From Rathayibacter sp. VKM Ac-2754 (GTDB lineage Bacteria; Actinomycetota; Actinomycetes; Actinomycetales; Microbacteriaceae), in NCBI RefSeq assembly GCF_009807095.1, contig NZ_WUCC01000002.1:248001-312000 (forward strand): a DNA stretch of 64,000 bases, read 5' to 3'. The notes below the pieces were generated by a model that ran no database searches, was not told the DNA's origin, and saw only the letters and a list, made by a program, of their open reading frames with translations. Within the stretch, counting starts at the first letter, position 1, and each line of letters opens with the position of its first letter. Shown here in pieces: positions 47,076-58,463 of the stretch. A program made the position numbers and the translations under genes.

Positions 47076-47351
47076 ATGCAGCTCGGAACCCGCTGGCCCG
47101 TCGGCGCGCAGCCGCCCCAGACCCTGCCCGAGATCGTGGTGACCGCGATTCAGGATGTCGAGGAGGAGCTGGGCTCCTCCGGCACCGACGCCTCCGACTG
47201 GCGCTGGCAGCTGACCTGGCTCGAGGGCAAGCCGGTGCTCGAGCTCGACGACGGGACGACGATCACCTACAAGCCCGACGAGGACGCGGCGTACATCACG
47301 CAGCCGCAGGGCCGCGTCGAGGGCGAGGACGACGACGACGACTGGGGCTGA
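47076..47351 (+). CDS. Small acidic protein of unknown function
   Basis: A 91-residue soluble protein, strongly acidic, ending in a run of aspartates (GEDDDDDWG). SDWRWQLTWLEGKPVLELDDG forms a probable beta-hairpin core. GAGAGGAAAT lies before the ATG. I know no family function; related genomes carry a similar short gene after valS, from memory. It overlaps nothing and is followed by palindromic unit C. Confidence 0.75.
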   Translation: MQLGTRWPVGAQPPQTLPEIVVTAIQDVEEELGSSGTDASDWRWQLTWLEGKPVLELDDGTTITYKPDEDAAYITQPQGRVEGEDDDDDWG

Positions 47352-47367
47352 GGGCTGCTGGCAGCCT

Positions 47368-47491
47368 TGCTGATCGAGTAGCCCGCGCAGCGGGCGTATC
47401 GAGATCCACGTTCGTCAGAAGAACAGGGCAGAAGCCCCCTGTTGACGCCGGCGGGTCTCGGTACGCCCCTGCGGGGCTACTCGACCAGCAT
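47368..47491. repeat. Dispersed palindromic unit, copy C (inverted, no arms)
   Basis: The left half GCTGATCGAGTAGCCCGC then GGGCGTATCGAGATCCAC is the reverse complement of the right half of copies A and B; the right half GGGTCTCGGTACGCCCC then GGGGCTACTCGACCAGC is that of their left half. So the unit is inverted relative to the others. No long flanking arms were found here. Confidence 0.83.
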
Positions 47492-47505
47492 GGGGTCGGC
47501 GCCCG

Positions 47506-47511
47506 TAGGCT
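47506..47511 (+). promoter_or_regulatory. -10 element of the M3 peptidase gene (leaderless)
   Basis: TAGGCT with 6 nt to ATG 47518, 14 nt after the end of palindromic unit C. Confidence 0.5.
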
Positions 47512-47517
47512 CGCAGG

Positions 47518-49581
47518 ATGAGCGCCCCCGAGAACGTCGCCGTCCTGCTGGAGCCGAGCATCCTGCCGCACGGGCTGCCGGATTTCGCGGCGGTCGACGC
47601 CGGCGCCTACCGGGAGGCGTTCGAGGAGGCGCTGCGCCGGCACCGCGCCGAGATCGAGGCCGTCGCCGGCTCGCCGGACGAGCCCACCGTCGAGAACACG
47701 CTCGTCGCTCTCGAGCGCTCCGGACGCGCGCTCCGCCGGGTGAGCGCGGTCTTCTTCACCGTCAGCGCGTCCGACCGCACCGAGCTCACCGACGCCCTCG
47801 AGGAGGAGCTGGCGCCGCTGCTCTCGGCGCACGACGACGCGATCACCTTCGACCCTCGACTCGTGGCGCGCCTCCGACTCCTGGCCGACCGGGCGCCGGA
47901 ACTCGACCTCGACCCCGAGACCGCCTACCTGCTCGAGCGCGTGCTGACCCGCTTCGAGCGCGCCGGCGCTCTGCTCGACGAGGAGGACAAGGCGCGGCTG
48001 AGCATCCTCAACGAGCAGCTCTCGGCCCTGACCACCCGCTTCGAGAAGAACCTGCTGGCCGAGACGAACGAGCGGGCGGTGCTGCTCGACTCCGCCGCCG
48101 AGCTCGACGGCCTCGACGCCTCCGAGATCGCCGCGGCCGCCCGCGCCGCCGCCGAGCGCGGGCTCGAGGGGCACCTGGTCACCCTGCCGCTGTACTCCGG
48201 TCACCCCTGGCTCGCCCGCCTCCGCGACCGCGCGGTCCGCGAGCGGATCCTCCGCGCCTCCGTCGGTCGTGCGGGCGAGGGAGGCGAGCACGACAACCGC
48301 GAGGCTCTGCAGCGGATCGCCGCCCTCCGCGCGGAGCGCGCGCAGCTGCTCGGCTTCTCCTCGCACGCCCACTTCGTGATCTCGGGCCAGACCGCCGGCT
48401 CTCCCGAGCGCGTCCGCGCCCTGCTCGAGGAGCTCGCCGTCCCCGCGGCGCGCAACGTCCGCGCCGAGCTCGAGCGGATGCAGGAGCTCGCCGACGCCGA
48501 GCAGGACGCCGCCGGTGCCCCGCGCTTCGCCCTCGAGGCCTGGGACCGCGCGTACTACGAAGAGCGCGTGCGGGCCGCGAGCTACGCCGTCGACTCCAGT
48601 GCGCTGCGCCTCTACTTCGAGCTCGAGCGCGTGCTCCGCGAGGGCGTGTTCGCCGCGGCCGAGGGCCTGTACGGCATCCGGTTCGAGGAGCGGAGCGATC
48701 TCGTCGGCTACAGCGCGCACGTCCGCGTGTTCGAGGTGCTCGAGGAGGGCGGGACCCCGCTCGGGCTGTTCCTCTTCGACCCGTTCACCCGCGACTCGAA
48801 GCGGGGCGGCGCCTGGATGAACTCGCTGTCGACGCGAACGACGCTGCTGGGCGACTCCGCCGTGGTCGTCAACAACCTCAACATCAGCGACCCGGGGCCC
48901 GGTCGCCCCGCGCTGCTCAGCCTCGACGAGGTCGAGACGCTCTTCCACGAGTTCGGTCACGCTCTGCACGGACTCTTCGCGACCACGCGCTACCCGCGCT
49001 TCGGCGGGACGAGCGTGTTCCGCGACTTCGTCGAGTTCCCCAGCCAGGTCAACGAGATGTGGGTGCGCTGGCCGACGCTGCTGCCCCGCTACGCCCGGCA
49101 CGTCGAGACCGGCGAGGCCCTGCCGGCCGAGACCGTCACCCGGCTCGAGGCCGCAGCGCTCTGGGGCGAGGGCTTCGCGACCGCCGAGTACCTCGCCTCC
49201 GCTCTGCTCGATCTCGCCTGGCACGAGCTCGAGGCGCCGGTGGCCGAGCGCGACGTCGCCGCCTTCGAGGCGACGGTGCTCGGCGACGCGGGTCTGCTCC
49301 TGCCCGCGGTTCCCCCGCGCTACCGCAGCAGCTACTTCGCCCACGTCTTCTCGGGCGGCTACTCGGCGGGCTACTACTCCTACATCTGGAGCGAGATCCT
49401 CGACGCCGACACGGTCGAGTGGTTCACCGAGAACGGCGGACTGGACCGAGCTGCCGGCGAGCAGTTCCGCCGGATGATCCTCGGCATCGGGGGCTCCCGC
49501 GATCCGCTCGTCGCCTACCGCGAGTTCCGCGGTCGCGACGCGCGCACCGAGCCGCTCCTGCGCCGCCGCGGCCTGGTCTGA
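47518..49581 (+). CDS. M3 family metallopeptidase (peptidyl-dipeptidase Dcp/oligopeptidase A type)
   Basis: Zinc peptidase that trims oligopeptides in the cytosol. It has 687 residues, the usual size. The zinc site is HEFGHALHG with His477, Glu478 and His481. [17 protein letters not shown] and [20 protein letters not shown] are further M3 landmarks that shape the substrate pocket. No signal peptide is seen. Whether it acts as a dipeptidyl carboxypeptidase or an endopeptidase cannot be told. Confidence 0.94.
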   Translation: MSAPENVAVLLEPSILPHGLPDFAAVDAGAYREAFEEALRRHRAEIEAVAGSPDEPTVENTLVALERSGRALRRVSAVFFTVSASDRTELTDALEEELAPLLSAHDDAITFDPRLVARLRLLADRAPELDLDPETAYLLERVLTRFERAGALLDEEDKARLSILNEQLSALTTRFEKNLLAETNERAVLLDSAAELDGLDASEIAAAARAAAERGLEGHLVTLPLYSGHPWLARLRDRAVRERILRASVGRAGEGGEHDNREALQRIAALRAERAQLLGFSSHAHFVISGQTAGSPERVRALLEELAVPAARNVRAELERMQELADAEQDAAGAPRFALEAWDRAYYEERVRAASYAVDSSALRLYFELERVLREGVFAAAEGLYGIRFEERSDLVGYSAHVRVFEVLEEGGTPLGLFLFDPFTRDSKRGGAWMNSLSTRTTLLGDSAVVVNNLNISDPGPGRPALLSLDEVETLFHEFGHALHGLFATTRYPRFGGTSVFRDFVEFPSQVNEMWVRWPTLLPRYARHVETGEALPAETVTRLEAAALWGEGFATAEYLASALLDLAWHELEAPVAERDVAAFEATVLGDAGLLLPAVPPRYRSSYFAHVFSGGYSAGYYSYIWSEILDADTVEWFTENGGLDRAAGEQFRRMILGIGGSRDPLVAYREFRGRDARTEPLLRRRGLV

Positions 49582-49627
49582 TCGGGCGGCGCCCTCCGGT
49601 CCGATCGACCGGCGCGGTCCGAACCGT

Positions 49628-50776
49628 TCAGGCCGCGCGGCGGGGTCGGAGCCAGGCGAGCACGACGAGCCCGACGACCAGCCCCCAGAAGGCCGAGCCG
49701 ATACCGGCGATCGCCGTTCCGGACGCCGTGACGAGGAGTGTCGCCGCGGCCGGCAGGCGCAGGCTCGCGTCCTCGACCGCCCCCTGCACCGCCGAGACGA
49801 AGACTCCGAGCAGCGCGAGGCCGGCGACGGCCTCGATGAGGAGGGGGCTGGCGGAGGAGACCAGCGCGCTGGCGGCTCCTGCGACGGCACCGAGCACGAG
49901 ATAAGAGGCACCGGCGCTGACGGAGGCGATCCAGCGCTTCTCGGGCAGCGGAGACGCCTCCGGCCCCGCGGTCAGCGCGGCGCTCAGCGCGGCGAGGTTG
50001 ATCGGCACTCCGCCGAACACCGCGGCGACTCCCGACAGCGCTCCCGACGAGACGATCGCGGGTCGCGAGGGGGCCTCGTAGCCGAAGCTGGAGAGGACGG
50101 CGATGCCGGGGATGTTCTGCCCCGCCATGGTGACGACGTAGAGCGGCAGCCCGATGCCCACGACTGCGCCGATCTCGAAGACGGGAGTGACGAACTCGAG
50201 GCTCGGCAGCAGCGGAGCACCGGCGAGCGCTCCTCCGTCGGTCACGAGCAGCAGCACGATAGCGAGGGCGATCGATGCGGGCACCGCCCAGCGCGGCAGG
50301 AGGCGCAGCAGGATCAGCCACAGCAGGATCACCGGCAGAGCGAGCAGCGGGATCTCCACCGCAGCGCGCACCGGCGCCAGCACCAGCGGGAAGAGGATCC
50401 CCGCGAGCATCGCGTTCGCGATCGGGCGCGGGATCCGGCCGACCAGCCTGCCGAGCGCCGGCCACAGGCCCGTCACCACGAGCAGAGCGGAGGCGACCAG
50501 GAAGGCACCGACGGCCCGGTCGAATCCCCCGGGCAGCGTCGCCGTGGCCGCGAGCAGGGCGGCGCCCGGGGTGCTCCAGGCGAAGGTGACCGGGATCCGG
50601 TAGCGGACGCTCAGCGCGATGCAGAGGACGCCCTGGAGGATGCAGACCGCGAGCAGACCCGATGCGGCCTGACGGCCGGTCGCCCCGACCGCGACGACGC
50701 CGGCCAGGACGATCGCGAACGAGCTCGAGAAGCCGGTGAGCGCGGCGACGATCCCGGCGAGGAGCGGCTGGACGAT
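49628..50776 (-). CDS. benE: Benzoate/H+ symporter BenE family, no canonical start codon
   Basis: Integral membrane permease of about 382 residues with 11-12 helices. Family motifs: [20 protein letters not shown] at the very start, [30 protein letters not shown], and [20 protein letters not shown]. Homology begins at the codon ATC at 50776, and between it and the in-frame stop TGA further upstream there is no ATG, GTG or TTG. A GGAGG site sits 6 nt before that ATC. Either ATC is the start, or a single-base frameshift links the gene to ATG 50828. The first canonical start inside the gene (GTG 50479) would remove the first three helices. Confidence 0.8.
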   Translation of the reverse strand: MVQPLLAGIVAALTGFSSSFAIVLAGVVAVGATGRQAASGLLAVCILQGVLCIALSVRYRIPVTFAWSTPGAALLAATATLPGGFDRAVGAFLVASALLVVTGLWPALGRLVGRIPRPIANAMLAGILFPLVLAPVRAAVEIPLLALPVILLWLILLRLLPRWAVPASIALAIVLLLVTDGGALAGAPLLPSLEFVTPVFEIGAVVGIGLPLYVVTMAGQNIPGIAVLSSFGYEAPSRPAIVSSGALSGVAAVFGGVPINLAALSAALTAGPEASPLPEKRWIASVSAGASYLVLGAVAGAASALVSSASPLLIEAVAGLALLGVFVSAVQGAVEDASLRLPAAATLLVTASGTAIAGIGSAFWGLVVGLVVLAWLRPRRAA

Positions 50777-50919
50777 GGTGTGCCTCCGGTCGCGGTCTCC
50801 GCGCGATCAACGACCGACGGGCGCCCATCCGAGGCGCTCCGCCAGAGTAGGGAGCGCCGTCGGCGGCAGTCGGCCGCCGGAGCGTGCCAATCGGCGCGAA
50901 CTGGACGCGCCGAGCGGAC

Positions 50920-52197
<1,278 letters not shown>

Positions 52198-52435
52198 GGG
52201 GAGCCCCACTTCCTTGTCGTGCGTCTTGACGGCGAGCGTCGGTTCGTCGGTCGTGTCGTGCGCCCTGGGGCACGGATCCCGCGCGGTCTGCGGGGACCGC
52301 CGATCTCTGGTTCGAGCCTAGCCGCTCCCTCGCGCGGGCCCGGCAGGCGGGCCGCTTTCAGCGCCCATTGCCGCGGACGGTGTCGGTTTGCTACGGCGAT
52401 CGGGTACGGAGAGCGCTCCGCGGCACTCCTGACAT

Positions 52436-52481
52436 GCCGAAGGGCCGGGCGGCGGATCGCTCCGCCTCCCGGCCCTTCGGC
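52436..52481 (-). terminator. Terminator after clpP2
   Basis: A perfect 14-bp stem, GCCGAAGGGCCGGG and its complement, with a central GC-rich loop, 6 nt after the clpP2 stop. It separates clpP1P2 from clpX. Confidence 0.75.
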
Positions 52482-52487
52482 TCCCGA

Positions 52488-53153
52488 CTACGCCGTGAGA
52501 GCGGGGAGGCTCTTGCGGCTGGTCAGGATCTGATCGATCAGACCGTACTCGAGCGCGTCGTCCGCGCCGAGGATCTTGTCGCGGTCGATGTCCTTCTTGA
52601 CCTGCGCCGGGGTGCGGTTCGAGTGGTGCGACAGAGTCTCCTCCAGCCACTCGCGCATGCGCATGATCTCGGCGGCCTGGATCTCGATGTCCGAGGCCTG
52701 GCCTCCGCCCTGCTGCACGGCGGGCTGGTGGATGAGGATGCGCGCGTTCGGCAGGGCGAGGCGCTTGCCCGGCGTGCCGGCCGCAGTGAGCACGGCGGCA
52801 GCCGAGGCGGCCTGACCGAGCACGACCGTCTGGATGTGCGGACGGATGTACTGCATCGTGTCGTAGATCGCCGTCATCGCGGTGAAGGATCCACCGGGCG
52901 AGTTGATGTACATGACGATGTCGCGGTCGGGGTCCTGGCTCTCGAGGACGAGCAGCTGCGCCATGATGTCGTCGGCCGACGCGTCGTCGACCTGGACGCC
53001 CAGGAAGATGATGCGGTCCTCGAAGAGCTTGGCGTAGGGGTCCTGGCGCTTGTAGCCGTAGGCCGTGCGCTCCTCGAACGTGGGGAGGATGTAGCGCGAG
53101 CTCGGCGCGGCACCTGAGCCGAACGCCGTGCCGCCGAAGGTGGGGATGGTCAT
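52488..53153 (-). CDS. clpP2: ATP-dependent Clp protease proteolytic subunit ClpP2
   Basis: Serine protease subunit; actinobacteria use mixed ClpP1/ClpP2 tetradecamers. It has 221 residues. The nucleophile is Ser117 in GQAASAAAVL and the catalytic His is His142 in ILIHQPAVQQ. The family helix [20 protein letters not shown] is conserved. An N-terminal extension of about 20 residues before RYILPTFEERT may be processed. The start is 34 nt downstream of clpP1, so they form an operon. Confidence 0.96.
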   Translation of the reverse strand: MTIPTFGGTAFGSGAAPSSRYILPTFEERTAYGYKRQDPYAKLFEDRIIFLGVQVDDASADDIMAQLLVLESQDPDRDIVMYINSPGGSFTAMTAIYDTMQYIRPHIQTVVLGQAASAAAVLTAAGTPGKRLALPNARILIHQPAVQQGGGQASDIEIQAAEIMRMREWLEETLSHHSNRTPAQVKKDIDRDKILGADDALEYGLIDQILTSRKSLPALTA

Positions 53154-53187
53154 TGTCTGTTCCTGATCTCTCGGCTCGTCTGGTGCG

Positions 53188-53778
53188 TCAGTCGTCGATG
53201 GCGGTGCCGCCGCCGCCGGCGACGTCGGTCGCGGAGGCGCGGATGTGGTCCACGAATCCGTAGGCCAGGGCCTCCTCGGCGCTGAACCAGCGGTCGCGGT
53301 CGCCGTCCTCGTTGACCTGCTCGACGGTCTTGCCGGTCGCCTTGGCGGTGATCTCGGCGAGGCGCTTCTTCATGTCGAGGATGAGCTGCGCCTGGGTCTG
53401 GATGTCGGACGCCGTTCCGCCGAAGCCGCCGTGCGGCTGGTGGAGCAGGACGCGGGCGTTCGGCGTGATGTAGCGCTTGCCCTGGGTCCCCGCGGTGAGC
53501 AGGAGCTGACCCATGGACGCCGCCATGCCGATGCCGACCGTCACGATGTCGTTCGGGACGAACTGCATGGTGTCGTAGATCGCCATGCCCGCCGTGATCG
53601 AGCCACCGGGCGAGTTGATGTAGAGGAAGATGTCCTTCTCGGCGTCCTCTGCCGCGAGGAGCAGGAGCTTCGCCGCGATCTCGTTCGCGTTCTCGTCGCG
53701 CACCTCAGAACCGAGCCAGATGATCCGGTCCTTGAGCAGGCGGTCGAAAACACTGTTGGGCATAACCATGTCGGCCAT
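53188..53778 (-). CDS. clpP1: ATP-dependent Clp protease proteolytic subunit ClpP1
   Basis: Second ClpP paralogue, 196 residues, first in the operon. Ser88 in [11 protein letters not shown] and His113 in [12 protein letters not shown] form the active site with an Asp further on. [19 protein letters not shown] is conserved. The C-terminal tail is glycine-rich ([12 protein letters not shown]). The N-terminus [19 protein letters not shown] has no long propeptide. Confidence 0.95.
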   Translation of the reverse strand: MADMVMPNSVFDRLLKDRIIWLGSEVRDENANEIAAKLLLLAAEDAEKDIFLYINSPGGSITAGMAIYDTMQFVPNDIVTVGIGMAASMGQLLLTAGTQGKRYITPNARVLLHQPHGGFGGTASDIQTQAQLILDMKKRLAEITAKATGKTVEQVNEDGDRDRWFSAEEALAYGFVDHIRASATDVAGGGGTAIDD

Positions 53779-53845
53779 GTGTAGCTCCGTTTCAGTTGTC
53801 GCTTCGGAGGCGAATCTATCGGACGCTCCCCGGCCGATCCGGCCG

Positions 53846-53899
53846 TGTTCGCCCGGGGCGGAGCCTGAGCCCCCGGTGTTCGCCCGGGGCGGATTCCCG
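53846..53899. repeat. Short direct repeat between clpP1 and tig
   Basis: GTGTTCGCCCGGGGCGGA occurs twice, about 30 bp apart (from 53846 and 53876). No function is evident. Confidence 0.5.
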
Positions 53900-53914
53900 C
53901 CCCTGTGCGAACGA

Positions 53915-53950
53915 CGAGAGCCGCCCCCGACGGATCGGGAGCGGCTCTCG
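53915..53950 (-). terminator. Terminator of tig
   Basis: The outer stem CGAGAGCCGC/GCGGCTCTCG (10 bp) plus an inner CCCGA/TCGGG closes on loop CGGA, about 18 nt after the tig stop. Confidence 0.75.
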
Positions 53951-53968
53951 GAGGGGGTGACGCGTCGG

Positions 53969-55438
53969 CTACTCGGCGGCCGGGGTCTCGTCGGCGGCGG
54001 CCTCGTCGGCGGCGGGCTTCTTCTTGGCCGGTGCGCGCTTGCGCTTGGGAGCGGGAGCGGGCTCCTCCTCCGCGGCGGGCTCGGCGACGGCCTCGGTCTC
54101 GGCGACCTCGTCGGTGCCCGCCTCGATCGACTCGTCGGCGTCGTCGGCCGCGTCGTCGTCCCCGGGGACGGCCGTGAAGCTGGTCAGGTCGACCGGGTTG
54201 CCCTCGGTGTCGGTGACCTTCGCCTTGCCGAGGACGATCGCGAGCGCCTTGTTGCGGGCGACCTCGCCGACCATCTGGCCGATCTGGTTGTTCTCGGACA
54301 GGATCCTGATGAACTCGTTCGGCTCCATGCCGTACTGCGCCGCACCCTGGATCAGGTACTGCGTGAGTTCGTCCTGGCTGACCTGGACCTTCTCCTGCTC
54401 GACGACGTGGTCGAGGAGGATCTGCGTCTTGAAGGTCTTCTCGCTGGCCTCGGTGACCTCGGCGCGGTGCTCGTCGTCCTCGAGGCGGTTCTCGCCCTCG
54501 AGGTGGCGGTGCACCTCGTCCTCGACGAGCGACGCCGGCACGGGGACCTCGACGAGCGCGAGGAGCGCCTCGACGAGCTTCTCGCGGGCCTGGCCGCCCT
54601 GGCCGAAGACCTTCTGCTGCGACGCCTGCTCCTTGAGCGACTCGCGCAGCTCGGCGATGGTGTCGAACTCGCTCGCGATCTGAGCGAAGTCGTCGTCGGC
54701 CTCGGGGAGCTCGCGCTCCTTGACCGCGGTCAGCGTGACGGCGATCTCGGCCTGCTCGCCGGCGTGGTCGCCACCGAGCAGCGGAGCGGTGAACGTGGTG
54801 CTCTCACCCGCGGTGAGCGAGTCGAGCGCCTCGTCGATGCCCTCGATGAGCTCGCCCGAGCCGAGCTCGTACGAGATCGCGTTGGCGGTGTCGACCTCGA
54901 CGCCGTCGATCGTCGCGATGAGGTCGATCTGGGCGAAGTCGCCCGTGGTCGCCGGCCGGTCGACCGTGACGAGCGTGCCGAAGCGGCTGCGGAGGTTGTC
55001 GAGCTCGGTGTCGACGTCGACGTCGGTGACCTCGGCGGCGTCCACGGTCAGCTCGATGCCGTCGTAGTCGGGGACGGTGATCTCGGGCCGCACATCGACC
55101 TCGATGGCGAGCTCGAGGTCGCCGGTGAAGTCCTTGTCGCTGGGCCAGGTCACGATGTCGGCCTGCGGGCGGCCCAGGGGGCGCACCTCGCTCTCGCGGA
55201 CGGCCTCGCGGTAGAAGCCGTCGAGGCCCTCGTTCACCGCGTGCTCGAGGACGGCGGCCTTGCCGACGCGCTGGTCGACGATGGCCGGCGGGACCTTGCC
55301 CTTGCGGAAGCCGGGGACGTTGATCTGCTCGGCGATGTGTCCGTAGGCGTGCTTGATGCTCGGGCCGAGCTCGTCCGGGCTGACCGAAATCGCGAGCTTC
55401 ACGCGGGTCGGGCTGAGCTTTTCTACCGTGGTCTTCAC
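53969..55438 (-). CDS. tig: Trigger factor
   Basis: Ribosome-bound chaperone with peptidyl-prolyl isomerase activity. It has 489 residues. The ribosome-binding loop is [20 protein letters not shown] (about 40-59). A PPIase domain (about 150-245) and a helical chaperone arm follow. The last 70 residues are acidic, then Lys/Ala/Pro rich ([10 protein letters not shown]), a tail common in actinobacterial trigger factors. The GTG 55438 has AGGAG 11 nt upstream and begins with the family start [14 protein letters not shown]. tig-clpP1-clpP2-clpX is the conserved order. Confidence 0.96.
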   Translation of the reverse strand: MKTTVEKLSPTRVKLAISVSPDELGPSIKHAYGHIAEQINVPGFRKGKVPPAIVDQRVGKAAVLEHAVNEGLDGFYREAVRESEVRPLGRPQADIVTWPSDKDFTGDLELAIEVDVRPEITVPDYDGIELTVDAAEVTDVDVDTELDNLRSRFGTLVTVDRPATTGDFAQIDLIATIDGVEVDTANAISYELGSGELIEGIDEALDSLTAGESTTFTAPLLGGDHAGEQAEIAVTLTAVKERELPEADDDFAQIASEFDTIAELRESLKEQASQQKVFGQGGQAREKLVEALLALVEVPVPASLVEDEVHRHLEGENRLEDDEHRAEVTEASEKTFKTQILLDHVVEQEKVQVSQDELTQYLIQGAAQYGMEPNEFIRILSENNQIGQMVGEVARNKALAIVLGKAKVTDTEGNPVDLTSFTAVPGDDDAADDADESIEAGTDEVAETEAVAEPAAEEEPAPAPKRKRAPAKKKPAADEAAADETPAAE

Positions 55439-55520
55439 GTGAGGGGATCTCCTGTGCTGGTTGGTGTCGGCGCCGTATGACGGGTCGTCACGGGTCGAGG
55501 TCGTCACGATGAGTTCTCGT

Positions 55521-55597
55521 GGTCGGGGCGACAGGATTCGAACCTGCGACCTCCCGCTCCCAAAGCGGGCGCTCTAGCCAAGCTGAGCTACGCCCCG
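55521..55597 (-). tRNA. tRNA-Pro (TGG)
   Basis: A minus-strand cloverleaf of 77 nt. The acceptor stem is CGGGGCG/CGCCCCG, the anticodon loop TTTGGGA within CCCGC/GCGGG gives TGG, and the T-arm reads AGGTTCGAATCCT. The discriminator A is followed by an encoded CCA. Confidence 0.95.
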
Positions 55598-55861
55598 GAG
55601 TGCCCGGGCCAGCGGACCGTACCGGCCGTGGTCCACGCGATGAGGACTCTCGTCGAGCCCTTCCCGCCCGTCCGCTCGCGCGACACGCCGAAATGGCCTT
55701 CGCAAGTGTACTGCACGGCGGCTCGGCCGCCGGGGACCCGTCCCGCGCTCGGCGCGGTGGAGACCGCTCCGGCGATGCACTACAGTTTCGGGGGAGCCGA
55801 CGCGGGAACCTCCGCCCGGCGCCACCGGATCAGCCGGCGATCTCGATCGCCCGCCGAATTC

Positions 55862-55932
55862 GGGGCTGTAGCTTAGTGGTAAAGCCTCTGTCTTCCAAAC
55901 AGATGATGCGAGTTCGATTCTCGTCAGCCCCT
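55862..55932 (+). tRNA. tRNA-Gly (TCC)
   Basis: A plus-strand cloverleaf of 71 nt. The acceptor stem is GGGGCTG/CAGCCCC, the anticodon loop CTTCCAA within TCTGT/ACAGA gives TCC, and the T-arm reads GAGTTCGATTCTC. The discriminator is T and CCA is not encoded. Confidence 0.95.
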
Positions 55933-55939
55933 CCCAGGA

Positions 55940-55969
55940 GAGAGACCCCCGGTTCGCCGGGGGTCTCTC
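55940..55969 (+). terminator. Terminator of tRNA-Gly
   Basis: A 13-bp stem, GAGAGACCCCCGG and its complement, with a TTCG loop, starting 8 nt after the tRNA. A short T-stretch (GTTT) follows. A second inverted repeat made of GTTCGGCTCG and CGAGCCGAAC lies at 56010-56048. Confidence 0.85.
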
Positions 55970-56099
55970 CGTTTCCGGGCGCGGATCGACCCCGGGCTCG
56001 TGGAATCGCGTTCGGCTCGTCGAATCGGTCGATTCCCGCGAGCCGAACGGCTTCTCACGAGCCGAACCGTGTTCCGCGAGCCGGAGGCGGCGCCGGCGG

Positions 56100-57764
56100 T
56101 CAGCGGACCGTCAGCGTCACCGGCGCGCTGGTCGAGGCGTTGCCGGTCCGGTCGACCGGCTTGGCGACCACCGGGTGCGGGCCCTTCGCGAATCCGGCGG
56201 TCGAGACGGTCAGCCTCCACGTGCCGTCGGTCGCCTGCTTCGCCGTCCCGATGCGGACACCGCCCGTCCAGAAGACGAGCGAGGCGGTGTCCGGGTCGGA
56301 GACCGCGACGAGGGTCACGGTGCCGACCACGGTGCTCCCCGCGGCAGGGCTGGTGATCCGCGCGACGGGTGCCGTGCTGTCGCGAACGGGCGTCGGCGTG
56401 GTCGAGGGCGCTCGGGAGGGGGTCGCGGTCGGCGTGGGCGTGCGCGTCGGGGTGGGCGCCGCGGTCGCTGTGGGTGTCGCAGTCGCAGTCGGCGACGGCG
56501 TGGCGGTGGGCGCAGGAGCCGTGGTCGGCGACGGGGTCGGCGCGGCGGTCGGCGACGGGGTCGGCGCGGCGGTCGGCGACGGCGTGGCCACAGGAGTCGG
56601 CGAGACGGTGGGCGCGGGGGTCGCCGTGATCGACGGGGTCGGAGTCGCAGCAGGAGACGGAGTCGATGACGACGTCGCAGGGACGGACGGTGTCGGAGTC
56701 GGCGTGACCGACGGCGCCGCGGTCGGTGCGGGCGCGGACGTCGCCGTCGGCGTCGGGGTCGGATCCGCGGTCGGGGCGACCGTCGAGGTCTCCGTCGGCA
56801 CAGCAGTCGGCACAGCGGTCGGCACGGCCGTCGGACCGCTCGAGGTCGGCACGGGCGTCGGGCCCTGCGTCCCCTCGGGCACGGCCCACGCCGGCACCGG
56901 CGCCGGCCCCCAGAGCACGCCGGCGATCAGCGCCTGGCCGCGCGGGTTCGGGTGGAACCAGTCCACCGTCGAGACGATGTCGGGCGTCAGCGGTGTCGCG
57001 GTGAAGGCGCCACCGTCCCAGACGCAGCGCGGGCCCACCGCGGAGCAGGCCGCGGCGAGCGCGGAGTTGAAGTCCTTCGTGCGGGTGGCCGCCGCGAGCA
57101 AGGAGGCGGCGTAGGCGTCTCCGGTCAAGGCCACGTTCTCGGACGTCACGCCCCGGGTCGTCCGGCACAGCTTGCTCTTCGGCCATGCGGTCTCGGCGGG
57201 TCCGCCCCGCAGGCCCGCCCACTCCGAGGCGACGTCCGGCAACGAGCCGAGAAGGATCGTCGCCTCGGGCCAGGTGGTGCCGATCTGCCGCAGGAGGCTC
57301 GAGGCCGACGCCGAGAACGCGGCGGTCGTGGTCATCGTGTAGCCGTCGGCCGCCGCCTTGAGGTCGCCGTGGCAGAGGTCGTTGCCGCCGATCAGCAGCG
57401 TGACGTAGTCCGGTTCGAGCCGCGCGCCTGCGGCTGCGGTCACCATCGCCGACACGGCGCTGATCCTGCTCCCGCTCTTGGCGTAGTTCTCCGCGGTCAC
57501 GACGCTGCCGGGATTCACCTCCTGCAGCCTGGTCGCGATCGACCGGACGAGCGGCGCGGATCCGGTCGCCCACGAGTTGACGGGGCAGTCGGCCCTCGAG
57601 GTGCAGCTCGCGGTGCCGCGCGTGACGGAGTCGCCGAACGAGACTACGGAGATCGCGGGCGGCTCGGCGGCGGAGACCGGCACGGCGACGGCGCTGCCGA
57701 GGAGCAGCAGTGCTACGAGCACGACGAGCGATCGGATCGGTCGCCGGTGGGCGGGGGCGGGCAT
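56100..57764 (-). CDS. Secreted SGNH/GDSL hydrolase with Pro-Thr linker and C-terminal Ig-like domain
   Basis: A predicted secreted esterase/lipase of 554 residues. A signal peptide (about 1-32, with SLVVLVALLLLGSAVAVPVSA) precedes the SGNH domain (about 36-295): block I FGDSVTRG with Ser46, block III IGGNDLCHGD, and block V DWFHPNPRG with the Asp and His. A long Pro/Thr/Ser/Ala linker (about 305-455) follows, then an Ig-like domain (about 460-554: DSTAPVARITSPAAGSTVVG). The same Ig module occurs twice in each of the two LamG proteins downstream. There is no LPXTG signal. The substrate is unknown. The frame extends 39 codons before this ATG, but the signal peptide begins here. Confidence 0.87.
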   Translation of the reverse strand: MPAPAHRRPIRSLVVLVALLLLGSAVAVPVSAAEPPAISVVSFGDSVTRGTASCTSRADCPVNSWATGSAPLVRSIATRLQEVNPGSVVTAENYAKSGSRISAVSAMVTAAAGARLEPDYVTLLIGGNDLCHGDLKAAADGYTMTTTAAFSASASSLLRQIGTTWPEATILLGSLPDVASEWAGLRGGPAETAWPKSKLCRTTRGVTSENVALTGDAYAASLLAAATRTKDFNSALAAACSAVGPRCVWDGGAFTATPLTPDIVSTVDWFHPNPRGQALIAGVLWGPAPVPAWAVPEGTQGPTPVPTSSGPTAVPTAVPTAVPTETSTVAPTADPTPTPTATSAPAPTAAPSVTPTPTPSVPATSSSTPSPAATPTPSITATPAPTVSPTPVATPSPTAAPTPSPTAAPTPSPTTAPAPTATPSPTATATPTATAAPTPTRTPTPTATPSRAPSTTPTPVRDSTAPVARITSPAAGSTVVGTVTLVAVSDPDTASLVFWTGGVRIGTAKQATDGTWRLTVSTAGFAKGPHPVVAKPVDRTGNASTSAPVTLTVR

Positions 57765-57917
57765 GTCACTGCTCTCGAAGGAGGTGGCGCGGTGCACGGC
57801 GGCCGGCGGTCGGAGGAGACCGGCGATGGGGCGCCGGATCCGAAGGGACGGATCGGCCCGAGTCTGTCGGCGTCCGCACACCCGGGCAAGTGCCCGGACC
57901 TCCGATCGCCGAATCAG

Positions 57918-58463
57918 TCAGTCAACGGCCATCGCTCCGCGGTGCAGATCGACGAGGGCGATGTACGAGGCCGCATTGCGCCGGATCCCCGCGCGCTCCT
58001 CCTCCGTCAGCTCGCGTCGCACCTTCGCCGGGACACCTGCCACCAGCGAGCCCGGAGGGACCCGCGTGCCCTCGAGGACGACGGCCCCGGCGGCGACGAG
58101 CGAACCGGTGCCGATGACGGCCCCATTGAGCACCGTGGAGTTCATGCCGACGAGCACCTCGTCCTCGAGCATGCAGCCGTGGAGCACTGCGTTGTGCCCA
58201 ACGGAGACGCCCGCACCGATCGTGGTGTCGAACCCCGCATCGACGTGGACCACCACACCGTCCTGCAGATTGCTGCCTCGGCCCAGACGGATGCGGGCGC
58301 TCTCGGCGCGGAGGACGGCGCCGTACCAGACGCTCGACTCCTCCCCCAGCTCGACCGAGCCGACGAGCACCGCGCCCGGAGCGACCCACGCGGAGGCCGC
58401 CAGCATCGGCGAGCGGCCCGCGCCGAGATCGAGTAGTCGGGGCTGATCGTGAGACGAGGTCAT
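57918..58463 (-). CDS. Gamma-carbonic anhydrase family protein
   Basis: A left-handed beta-helix hexapeptide-repeat protein of 181 residues. The metal-ligand pattern of the gamma class is visible in DGVVVHVDAG and VGHNAVLHGC (three His). NAVLHGCMLEDEVLVGMNS and VVAAGAV-type repeats form the helix. Such proteins (YrdA/PaaY-like) may hydrate CO2 or act on thioesters; which is not known here. The ATG 58463 has GGAAGGA 8 nt upstream. It precedes the SGNH hydrolase gene on the same strand with a 153-nt gap. Confidence 0.9.
   Translation of the reverse strand: MTSSHDQPRLLDLGAGRSPMLAASAWVAPGAVLVGSVELGEESSVWYGAVLRAESARIRLGRGSNLQDGVVVHVDAGFDTTIGAGVSVGHNAVLHGCMLEDEVLVGMNSTVLNGAVIGTGSLVAAGAVVLEGTRVPPGSLVAGVPAKVRRELTEEERAGIRRNAASYIALVDLHRGAMAVD

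Noticed and set aside
49628-50479. BenE read as a short protein starting at GTG 50479
   Set aside because: Clear BenE homology continues about 99 codons upstream in the same frame, so this start would delete the first helices.
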